Made by a program: the position numbers and the translations under genes
Notes under the pieces: generated by a model
What the model saw: the letters and a program-made list of their open reading frames with translations, nothing else
Told to the model about the DNA's origin: nothing
Databases searched by the model: none
In this document: positions 32,978 through 40,686 of the stretch, piece after piece
Position numbering within the stretch: the first letter of the stretch is position 1
Layout of the letters: every line of letters starts with the position of its first letter
NCBI GenBank assembly: GCA_019359535.1
Contig: JAHHHE010000017.1
Span: 1 to 43,898 of the forward strand
Source of the DNA: Gloeocapsa sp. UFS-A4-WI-NPMV-4B04
GTDB taxonomy: Bacteria; Cyanobacteriota; Cyanobacteriia; Cyanobacteriales; Chroococcidiopsidaceae
DNA: 43,898 nt
Direction: 5' to 3'

Positions 32978-35584
32978 ATGCAGCCAATTCGCACATTTAA
33001 CATTTCTCCTTCCTTGCCGTCACGACTTGAAAAATTGAGACAGCTAGCTTATAACTTGCACTGGGATTGGAATGTCGAAACAAAAGACTTATTTCGCCGA
33101 CTGGATATTGACCTTTGGGAATCCAGCCACCATAACCCTGTCTTGATGCTAGGCACAATTAGTCAAGCGCGGCTCACTGAAGCTGCGGAAGACGAAGGTT
33201 TCTTAGCCCAAATGGACAGGGCAGCCCGCCAGTTAGAAGATTATCTCCAAGAACGCACATGGTATCGCAAGAATAGGGATCAGGGATCAGGGATCAGGGA
33301 TCAGGGGTTAGAAGGATCTAGCCTCTCGCCTTCTGCTGAATGCTATGCCTATTTTTCGGCTGAATTTGGGCTGGTAGATTGCTTGCCAGTTTATTCTGGA
33401 GGCTTAGGCGTATTGGCAGGCGATCACCTCAAATCTGCTAGCGACTTGGGTTTACCGCTTGTGGGAGTAGGCTTACTTTATCAACAAGGCTACTTTGCCC
33501 AATATCTCAATGCTGATGGCTGGCAGCAGGAACGCTACCTAACCAACGATTTTTACAATATGCCCCTGCACTTGGAACGTAATCCTGACGGTTCTGAGTT
33601 GCGGATTGCCGTAAACTATCCAGGTCGTACTGTGTACGCTAGAGTTTGGCGAGTCCAAGTGGGAACAGTGCCACTGTACCTCATGGACAGTAACGTTGAA
33701 CCCAACAATACTTACGACCAAAACATCACAGATCAGCTATATGGTGGCGATATGGATATGCGTATCCACCAAGAAATTATGCTGGGCATTGGTGGAGTGC
33801 AGATGCTGAAGGCGTTGGGACTGCGGGTAACTGCATACCACATGAACGAAGGACACGCGGCATTTTCGGCCCTAGAGCGCATCCGCATATTAATTCAGGA
33901 AGAGGGTCTGAGTTATGCTGACGCTAAACAAGTAGTCGCTTCGACTAATATTTTTACGACTCACACCCCAGTACCAGCTGGAATTGATTTGTTCCCCCCA
34001 GATAAAATGTTGTATTACCTGGGATATTATGCCGATGTCTTTGGCTTAGGAAAAGATCAATTTTTGGGTCTAGGACGTGAAAACACAGGTGATTTGGCCT
34101 CGCCTTTTAGTATGGCGATTTTGGCGCTCAAAATGGCGACGTTTGCAAATGGTGTTGCTCAACTTCATGGCGTAGTGTCGCGGGAGATGTTTCAGAGTTT
34201 GTGGCGCGATCTACCCATACCTGAAGTGCCGATTACAGCAATTACGAATGGTGTCCATGCACGTAGCTGTGTTGCTAAATCAACTCAAGAGTTATATGAT
34301 CGCTACCTCGGCCCAAATTGGTCATCAGCACCTGTAAATAACCCATTGTGGGAACGACTAGAGACGATTCCCGATGAGGAATTGTGGCGCAATCACGAGC
34401 GCTGCCGCCTAGACATGATTGTGTATGTGCGCGAGCATCTGGTGAAGCATTTACGCGATCGCGGTGCTGCGGCATCTGAAATCGGTAAAGCTCAAGAAGT
34501 CCTCGATCCTTCCGTCTTAACCATTGGCTTTGCCCGTCGCTTTGCTACCTACAAGCGGGCAACACTATGGATGCGCGATTTAGACCGGATCAAGCAGATT
34601 TTAAGTGGCAATAAAGGCCGCAAAGTGCAATTCGTAATCGCTGGTAAAGCGCATCCAAAAGACATTCCTGGTAAGGAACTGATCCGCGATATCAATCGGT
34701 TTATCCGCGAACAAAAATGTGAAAAGCAAGTTGTGTTTGTCCCTAATTACGACATTCACGTTGCTCGATTGCTTGTCGCTGGTTGTGATATCTGGCTAAA
34801 TACGCCCCGCCGTCCCCGCGAAGCGTCTGGTACAAGCGGCATGAAAGCAGCTATGAATGGATTACCAAATCTCAGCGTCCTTGATGGCTGGTGGGATGAG
34901 GCTGATTATGTCCGTACTGGATGGGCAATTGGGCATGGTGAAAATTATGATGACCCCACTTACCAGGATGAGGTAGAGGCGAATGCCCTGTACGATTTGA
35001 TCGAGCAAGAGGTAGCGCCTTTGTTCTATGAACGGGATAATGATGGGTTGCCTCGTTCTTGGGTTGCCAAAATGAAGGATGCTATTCAGTTAAATTGTCC
35101 GTTTTTTAATACCGAACGGATGGTGCGGGAATATGCATTGCGGGCTTATTTTCCGGCAAGCGATCGCTACACCACCCTAACTGCAAACCATTACGCCCCA
35201 GCTAAAGAGTTAGCTCATTGGAAACAGAATCTGCTCGATCACTGGTTCAATATCAAAATTGCCAATGTTGATATCTCTGAGCCAGCAGAACTTCAGGTAA
35301 ACCAAACAATTGATGTTAAAGCAAGCATTGATTTGGCAACTCTAACTCCAGATGATCTCCAAGTAGAACTTTATCAAGGTTCCATTGATGACAATGGAGA
35401 TATTGTCAATGGTGTTCCGGTTGTCATGACTCACCAAGGTCAAGATCAACAAAACCATAGCATTTACACAGCTAACATTACCTACACTACATCTGGATTG
35501 CAGGGCTTGTCTTTGCGCGTGTTACCGAAACACGAAAACCTTGCTAGTTCCTATGAGCCAAGATTAATTCTCTGGGCAAAATAA
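32978..35584 (+). CDS. glgP: Alpha-glucan (glycogen) phosphorylase
   Basis: PLP-dependent GT35 enzyme that releases glucose-1-phosphate from glycogen. It is 868 residues, of the short phosphorylase type with an N-terminal DUF3417 domain (SRLEKLRQLAYNLHWDWN, about 13-30). Active-site text: AEFGLVDCLPVYSGGLGVLAGDHLKSASDLG, HMNEGHAAF, TTHTPVPAGID, and the PLP lysine near residue 623 in EASGTSGMKAAMNG. The start ATG at 32978 has AGAGG upstream. Oddity: residues about 100-109 (RDQGSGIRDQG) are encoded by four 7-bp gggatca repeats, between DUF3417 and the conserved AYFSAEFG. It links with pgi (10611) in sugar-phosphate metabolism. Confidence 0.96.
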   Translation: MQPIRTFNISPSLPSRLEKLRQLAYNLHWDWNVETKDLFRRLDIDLWESSHHNPVLMLGTISQARLTEAAEDEGFLAQMDRAARQLEDYLQERTWYRKNRDQGSGIRDQGLEGSSLSPSAECYAYFSAEFGLVDCLPVYSGGLGVLAGDHLKSASDLGLPLVGVGLLYQQGYFAQYLNADGWQQERYLTNDFYNMPLHLERNPDGSELRIAVNYPGRTVYARVWRVQVGTVPLYLMDSNVEPNNTYDQNITDQLYGGDMDMRIHQEIMLGIGGVQMLKALGLRVTAYHMNEGHAAFSALERIRILIQEEGLSYADAKQVVASTNIFTTHTPVPAGIDLFPPDKMLYYLGYYADVFGLGKDQFLGLGRENTGDLASPFSMAILALKMATFANGVAQLHGVVSREMFQSLWRDLPIPEVPITAITNGVHARSCVAKSTQELYDRYLGPNWSSAPVNNPLWERLETIPDEELWRNHERCRLDMIVYVREHLVKHLRDRGAAASEIGKAQEVLDPSVLTIGFARRFATYKRATLWMRDLDRIKQILSGNKGRKVQFVIAGKAHPKDIPGKELIRDINRFIREQKCEKQVVFVPNYDIHVARLLVAGCDIWLNTPRRPREASGTSGMKAAMNGLPNLSVLDGWWDEADYVRTGWAIGHGENYDDPTYQDEVEANALYDLIEQEVAPLFYERDNDGLPRSWVAKMKDAIQLNCPFFNTERMVREYALRAYFPASDRYTTLTANHYAPAKELAHWKQNLLDHWFNIKIANVDISEPAELQVNQTIDVKASIDLATLTPDDLQVELYQGSIDDNGDIVNGVPVVMTHQGQDQQNHSIYTANITYTTSGLQGLSLRVLPKHENLASSYEPRLILWAK
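33276..33303. repeat. Heptamer tandem repeat inside glgP
   Basis: Four perfect gggatca units. The sense reading has no stop; the antisense (tgatccc) would contain a TGA in every 21 bases, so only this orientation can sit inside a gene. Confidence 0.88.
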
Positions 35585-35627
35585 TAATTTTGCCGATTGA
35601 GTTTTGAGTTAAGATAACTTTTTTAAC

Positions 35628-36392
35628 TTAGAACTCAATAGTTATATCTTTGGCAGAATTGGGAACAATAATGTATCCCGTTGCCTGTTCACCTAATACT
35701 AAGTTACGCTCCTTCCCCCAGTACCACCAGTGCGCCCCCACATAAGCACAAATAAGGCTATCTAGCTGATCTTCAACTGCTTTGAGTGCTGCACCAGTGC
35801 TGGGGATTTCTGCAAAAAATAAGTTTTTTAGATACTTAGGTGAGGACGATAAATTAAGGCTTGGTTGACGGGCGGGTAAGTTTTCAAAAATTAAGTTGCG
35901 GAGTTTTCCTAGCTCTAATTGCCGTTCTAAGAGACGACCTTTTTTATATTTAAGAATCCGGTTTAAATCAAATAAATGTACGATCGCTGGATGGGGGAAT
36001 ACTTCAATTTGATATCGTCCTAGTTGTTGCGGTTCTATGATTGGTGCATGGGTAAAACCACGCGCTTCTAGTTGTAAGCCAAAGCTTACTGTACGTTGGG
36101 CAAATGGGAGGCTGAGATTTGCTGGATAGCATCCGGCGTGATATTTGCCGAAGTGCTTGTGAGTGAGTTTATCGGGTAGTCGTGTTCCAGTAGCATTGGG
36201 GATCAGCGTAGGTGCATCTACAGCGATAATTGCTGGTTCTTCAGATACCCAGTTATCGAGCCAAGTGAGAATGTCCTCAATTGCTTTTTTGTGATTTATA
36301 TCTAGTATTTGTAACTGCCCATTTATCCATTCTAAGCAACATAAACCACTCGCCCCTGATCTCCAACCTAAATCAATTCCGATAAATTTCAT
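35628..36392 (-). CDS. DUF429 domain protein (predicted RNase H-like)
   Basis: A 254-residue protein of the DUF429 family, predicted to have an RNase H-like fold; no activity is proven. Visible acidic positions are MKFIGIDLGWRSGASGLCCLEW at the start (Asp7 in GIDLGW), AVDAPTLIPNATGTR (Asp near 79), and VEDQLDSLICAYVGAHWW near the C-terminus (Asp in EDQLDS). These three Asp groups resemble the catalytic core of RNase H-like nucleases. The ATG at 36392 is the natural start. It converges on glgP with 43 bp between stops. Confidence 0.85.
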   Translation of the reverse strand: MKFIGIDLGWRSGASGLCCLEWINGQLQILDINHKKAIEDILTWLDNWVSEEPAIIAVDAPTLIPNATGTRLPDKLTHKHFGKYHAGCYPANLSLPFAQRTVSFGLQLEARGFTHAPIIEPQQLGRYQIEVFPHPAIVHLFDLNRILKYKKGRLLERQLELGKLRNLIFENLPARQPSLNLSSSPKYLKNLFFAEIPSTGAALKAVEDQLDSLICAYVGAHWWYWGKERNLVLGEQATGYIIVPNSAKDITIEF

Positions 36393-36585
36393 TTTTGATT
36401 ATCGGAAGTCACGCATGATCTAGTTTTTCCTTTTTCGTAAGTGTTGAAAGTGTTGACATTTTAACCATACTATGAAGTACAAACAAAGATTTTTGTCTAG
36501 TATTTCGTGTTTTGGGAAAGTAAATGATAGGGCGATCGCTCAAACTATTCTGCTGCGATTGAGTCTGGATGCGCGATCGCTATCC

Positions 36586-36885
36586 TTACATTTCTTGCAT
36601 TAAGCGTAAGTAGTTTTGGCGTAATTGCGACATATTTTCCATCATGCGATTAGAAAGGTCTTTTTCAACGTTGCTCATATCGCGCCAAAATTCTGCGGAT
36701 CGGCGAGCGGCGATCGCTTCTTTCCACAACAACTCCATTAGTTCAGCTGCTTGGGGATTTTCGGTAGCTACACTGTCTCGTAATTGCTCAAATGCCTGAT
36801 TTGCCTGGGGATGATTTGCGACTTCTTGTGCTAACGATATACATTTACGTAGTTGGGCAATCTGATCGGGAGAATATTGAGTCAT
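36586..36885 (-). CDS. Small conserved cyanobacterial protein, unknown
   Basis: A 99-residue soluble, helical protein: MTQYSPDQIAQLRKCISLA at the start, then long helices (ANQAFEQLRDSVATENPQAAELMELLWKEAIAARRSAEFW) and a C-terminal coiled-coil-like stretch (LSNRMMENMSQLRQNYLRLMQEM). I recognise it as a cyanobacterial conserved unknown; no function is assigned. I chose ATG 36885; an upstream ATG at 36945 would add MYREYPKNYIVVLLSISFPI, which is hydrophobic and not expected. It is divergent from trpS, 76 bp away. Confidence 0.75.
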   Translation of the reverse strand: MTQYSPDQIAQLRKCISLAQEVANHPQANQAFEQLRDSVATENPQAAELMELLWKEAIAARRSAEFWRDMSNVEKDLSNRMMENMSQLRQNYLRLMQEM

Positions 36886-36961
36886 AATTGGAAAACTGAT
36901 TGACAAAAGGACGACAATATAATTTTTGGGGTATTCCCTGTACAAATTTTAACCAAAATCA

Positions 36962-37969
36962 ATGGGCAAGCAGCGCGTTCTCTCTGGGATTCAACCGACT
37001 GGTAATTTACATTTAGGCAACTATTTAGGAGCAATTCGTAACTGGGTAGAAGGACAAAGCCAGTATGACAATTTCTTCTGTGTAGTAGATTTACACGCAA
37101 TTACAGCACCGCACAATCCAAAAACACTGGCGATCGATACCTACACAATTGCCGCTCTTTATCTTGCCTGTGGAATTGACTTACAATCCTCCAACATTTT
37201 CGTCCAATCTCATGTCTCTGCTCACAGTGAACTAACTTGGCTGCTTAATTGCATTACGCCCCTCAACTGGCTAGAAGACATGATCCAGTTTAAAGAAAAA
37301 GCAGTAAAGCAAGGTGAAAATGTCAATGTTGGCTTACTGGACTATCCAGTGCTGATGGCGGCAGATATTTTGCTGTATCAAGCTGATAAAGTACCTGTAG
37401 GCGAAGACCAAAAGCAACACTTAGAACTTACACGCGATATTGCAGCGCGGTTTAACCACCAATTTGGTAAACAGAAGCCAGTTTTGAAGTTGCCAGAACC
37501 ACTCATTCGCAAGGAAGGTGCGCGAGTGATGAGTCTGACGGATGGAACTCGCAAAATGTCTAAGTCTGATCCCTCAGAGATGAGCCGGATCAACTTACTA
37601 GACTCACCAGAGCAAATTCAACAAAAGATTAAACGCTGCAAAACAGATCCAATTCGTGGTTTAACGTTTGACGATGGAGAGCGCCCTGAGAGTCATAATT
37701 TATTAACTCTATATATGCTGCTTGCGGGTAAGACCAAGCAAGAAGTCGCAACAGAGTGTCAAGATATGGGTTGGGGGCAATTTAAGCCCTTACTAGCAGA
37801 AACAGCGATAGCGGCTCTTAAACCGATTCAAGAAAAGTATCAAGCCGTAATGGATGACAAAGGCTATTTAGAGTCAGTATTACGTGATGGCAGGCAAAAA
37901 GCAGAAGCGATCGCAAATCTTACTCTTAGTCAAGTAAAAGCCGCTCTAGGGTACTCAGTACCTTTGTAA
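36962..37969 (+). CDS. trpS: Tryptophan-tRNA ligase
   Basis: Class I aminoacyl-tRNA synthetase charging tRNA-Trp. It is 335 residues. The HIGH-like motif is PTGNLHLGNYLGA (11-23) and the KMSKS motif is RKMSKSDPS (about 197-205). The middle part has PVLMAADILLYQADKVPVGEDQKQHLELTRDIA, which is the tryptophan/dimer region. The ATG at 36962 gives the typical short start MGKQRVLSGIQ. A MetF-like gene follows 37 bp downstream and may share the transcript. Confidence 0.96.
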   Translation: MGKQRVLSGIQPTGNLHLGNYLGAIRNWVEGQSQYDNFFCVVDLHAITAPHNPKTLAIDTYTIAALYLACGIDLQSSNIFVQSHVSAHSELTWLLNCITPLNWLEDMIQFKEKAVKQGENVNVGLLDYPVLMAADILLYQADKVPVGEDQKQHLELTRDIAARFNHQFGKQKPVLKLPEPLIRKEGARVMSLTDGTRKMSKSDPSEMSRINLLDSPEQIQQKIKRCKTDPIRGLTFDDGERPESHNLLTLYMLLAGKTKQEVATECQDMGWGQFKPLLAETAIAALKPIQEKYQAVMDDKGYLESVLRDGRQKAEAIANLTLSQVKAALGYSVPL

Positions 37970-38006
37970 AAACGTTTGGTACTATCTATTCAAAACTTAA
38001 ATCCCC

Positions 38007-38933
38007 ATGCTCAATATATCCCCAACAATTTTGACCTCCTTACGTACTGCTGTCCAAAAAAGTGAGTTTTTGATTACAGCCGAAGTAGCACCTCCCAAGG
38101 GAGGAGATCCAATACAGATGATAAAAATGGCGCAAACGCTCAAAGGCAGAGTTCACGCTGTCAATATTACCGATGGTAGTCGGGCAGTGCTGCGGATGTG
38201 TTCTTTGGTGGGTTCGGCAATTTTGCTGCAAAATGGGATAGAGCCGATTTGTCAAGTTGCCTGCCGCGATCGCAACCGAATTGGATTACAGGCTGATTTG
38301 ATGGGCGCTCATGCTTTGGGTATCCGCAATATTTTAGCTCTGACTGGCGATCCTGTAAAAGCAGGCGATCATGTTGATGCCAAAAGCGTATTTGATCTCG
38401 AATCAGTGCGATTGCTGCAATTAATCCGCAAACTGAATCACGGTTTTGATTGCAATGATCAACCACTCAATGATGGTGCTACAGATTTATTTCCGGGAGC
38501 CGCTATTGATCCACAATTATCTAGTTGGTCAGGCTTACAGAGCAGATTTGAGCGTAAATTAGATGCTGGGGCGCAGTTTTTCCAAAGTCAGCTAATTACT
38601 GATTTTGAGCGGCTAGAAAAGTTTATGGACAAACTCGCTGCTGGTAGTGGTAAGCCAATTTTAGCGGGAATTTTTCTGCTCAAATCTGCTAAAAATGCTC
38701 AGTTTATTAATCGCTGTGTGCCTGGTGTAAATATCCCTCAACATACTATTGACCGACTAGAAAAAGCGCAAGACCCACTTCAAGAAGGAATCGCGATCGC
38801 AGCCGAACAAGTCCAGATAGCGCGTCAACTCTGCCAAGGTGTCCATGTAATGGCGGTGAAGCGCGAAGACTTAATCCCCCAAATTCTCGATTTAGCTGGA
38901 ATTCCACCAGTTATTCAGATGGTATCAGTTTAA
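38007..38933 (+). CDS. metF: Methylenetetrahydrofolate reductase family protein
   Basis: A 308-residue TIM-barrel flavoprotein of the MetF family (PF02219), which reduces 5,10-methylene-THF to 5-methyl-THF for methionine synthesis. Family text: FLITAEVAPPKGGDPIQMIKMAQ (about 21-43, with the catalytic Glu in EVAPPKG), VNITDGSRAVLRM, CRDRNRIGLQADLMGAHALGIRNILALTGDP (conserved cofactor region), and DFERLEKFMDKL. The C-terminal part is less conserved, and the protein may be one of two MetF-like forms in cyanobacteria; the methionine role is inferred. It starts 37 bp after trpS. Confidence 0.85.
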   Translation: MLNISPTILTSLRTAVQKSEFLITAEVAPPKGGDPIQMIKMAQTLKGRVHAVNITDGSRAVLRMCSLVGSAILLQNGIEPICQVACRDRNRIGLQADLMGAHALGIRNILALTGDPVKAGDHVDAKSVFDLESVRLLQLIRKLNHGFDCNDQPLNDGATDLFPGAAIDPQLSSWSGLQSRFERKLDAGAQFFQSQLITDFERLEKFMDKLAAGSGKPILAGIFLLKSAKNAQFINRCVPGVNIPQHTIDRLEKAQDPLQEGIAIAAEQVQIARQLCQGVHVMAVKREDLIPQILDLAGIPPVIQMVSV

Positions 38934-40134
38934 GGGAAAACAGATGAATCTCAGCCTCTACAATCCTACAAACTTGATTAAGTTAAGTAGTTTTAGCTTG
39001 CTCAAAAATTTCAGAATAAAGGTTCAAGCCCCTAGCTAAAAACGATCAGCTAATTGCTTTAACAGATAAAACAAAGAAGCAATTTTAGTTTATATAAATG
39101 CTAGTTAAAAAATACTATTTAACAAAATAGAAATGGTATCAATTATGACGTAAAATTGTTAATTATAATTCCTATATATCTAAATTCTTAATATTATTTA
39201 AATAAACAAGCTATAAATTTAACTCTAAGGTTTAATGGGCTTTTCTGAGCAAGACTAGGAATGCTTTTGAGTCGATTGTAATAAAATAAGCACTATTAGC
39301 CTAAATTTTAAGTTCTAGGCAGGATTTGTGATTAACTTATTTTGGGACAACTGATAAGTAGTTAGACTTAATTAAACCTAAAATGTTACACATAAGCTCC
39401 CCTATAACTTTTTTAATAAGGGGGAATCCATTTTAGTAGTTTTATTAACTTACTTCATCAGCTTTCAATATTAATCAAGTATTATTTTTACTCAGTGTTT
39501 AGCTCACTTATGTTATTACGGCGCATTCTTGTGTTGTAACTGTAATACTTGCCTATTTAATCTTTATTGTTTTTTACCTACTGAATCAAACCTATAAAAT
39601 TATCAAGTTCTTCATGCTAGCTTTATACATTTTTTCTCAATTACCGTAATTTCTACAGTATATAAATCAAAAAAATTTGTTAAAACAGATTTAGTGTATT
39701 TACAGTAATAAGAGGAAGCACAAGAAATGATAAATAACTTTAGCAATAGCGAATTAGTCTTACTAACAAAACATTAGGGTTTCATGTTATACCGTCTGTA
39801 GCTACAATCTCAAATCTAAAATGATTAAATGTACGCAAAATCAAAAATGTAATCTAAAACACAGAAATAAATTTAGTTATCTCAACATTACTGAGATTTA
39901 TCCAGCAAAAATAGGCGAGAAAGAATGGTAGCAAATGGTAATTGAATAGCTGATACCAAAAGTGCGATCGCGACGATTTAAAGGTATAAATTATGTCGTG
40001 AAAGTTGATAATTTGTCAATTTAAAACCGCGTAGATACTTATCTTTAGTGATAAAAACTACTACCTAAAAGAAGCAGTAACTAATTCAATAGACATAAAC
40101 AAGTAGTGAACAAGATAGGTGCGAGGGGGATTTT
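38934..40134. other. 1.2-kb AT-rich intergenic region before the H-NOX operon
   Basis: No gene of convincing length on either strand. It contains a 16-codon micro-ORF (39727-39777, beginning MINNFSNSEL) with a weak AGAGG upstream, a hairpin-like ctcccct...aggggga (about 39399-39427), and an imperfect palindrome ttgat-N5-gtcaa (40005-40019) 116 bp before the H-NOX start. A HIP1 site lies at 39964-39971. It may hold regulatory sites or an unrecognised RNA, but I cannot support one. Confidence 0.4.
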
Positions 40135-40686
40135 ATGTACGGTTTGGTGAACAAAGCAATTGAAGAGATGGTGTGTAGCCGCTTCGGTGAAGACACTTGG
40201 GAGGAAATTAAACAAAAGGCTGATTTAGACATTGATGTCTTCATCAGCATGGATGCTTATCCTGATGATGTTACTCATAAACTTGTGCGTGCAGCTAGTG
40301 GAGTGCTGGGACTGTCTGCTGAAGAACTGTTAACAGCCTTTGGTGAATACTGGGTGCTGTATACAGCGAAAGAAGGCTATGGCGAGATGCTTGAAATGGC
40401 AGGCGATAACCTGCCTGAGTTTCTCCAAAACCTCGATAATCTCCACGCCCGTGTAGGTCTTAGCTTTCAGCACCTCAAGCCACCTTCATTTCAATGCACA
40501 CATAGGCATGAGGATGCCTTACACCTACACTATCAGTCTAATAGAGCTGGGCTAGCCCCTATGGTGATAGGACTTATAAAAGGGCTAGGAGAGAGATTTA
40601 AGACCGAGATCAACATCACACAAATAAGCAGTCGGGACAAAGGCGCTGAACATGATGAATTCTCAATTAAATACAAAGCACAATAA
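40135..40686 (+). CDS. H-NOX heme sensor protein
   Basis: Stand-alone heme nitric-oxide/oxygen-binding protein of 183 residues, the bacterial relative of soluble guanylate cyclase sensors. The proximal heme ligand is His104 (DNLHARVG), the heme-propionate motif YxSxR is Y133-S135-R137 (LHYQSNR), and a distal-pocket Trp is at 73 (GEYWVLYT), like the Trp reported near position 74 in the Nostoc H-NOX. No obvious distal Tyr for stable O2 binding is seen, so NO sensing is favoured (inference). AGGTGCGAGGGGG before the ATG at 40135 is a strong ribosome-binding site. It overlaps the downstream c-di-GMP gene by 35 bp, a clear sign of shared translation and function. Confidence 0.95.
   Translation: MYGLVNKAIEEMVCSRFGEDTWEEIKQKADLDIDVFISMDAYPDDVTHKLVRAASGVLGLSAEELLTAFGEYWVLYTAKEGYGEMLEMAGDNLPEFLQNLDNLHARVGLSFQHLKPPSFQCTHRHEDALHLHYQSNRAGLAPMVIGLIKGLGERFKTEINITQISSRDKGAEHDEFSIKYKAQ

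Noticed and set aside
39010..39040. A tRNA T-arm-like string (aaaggttcaagcccct)
   Set aside because: The flanking bases do not form a five-pair stem and no anticodon or acceptor stem can be built around it.
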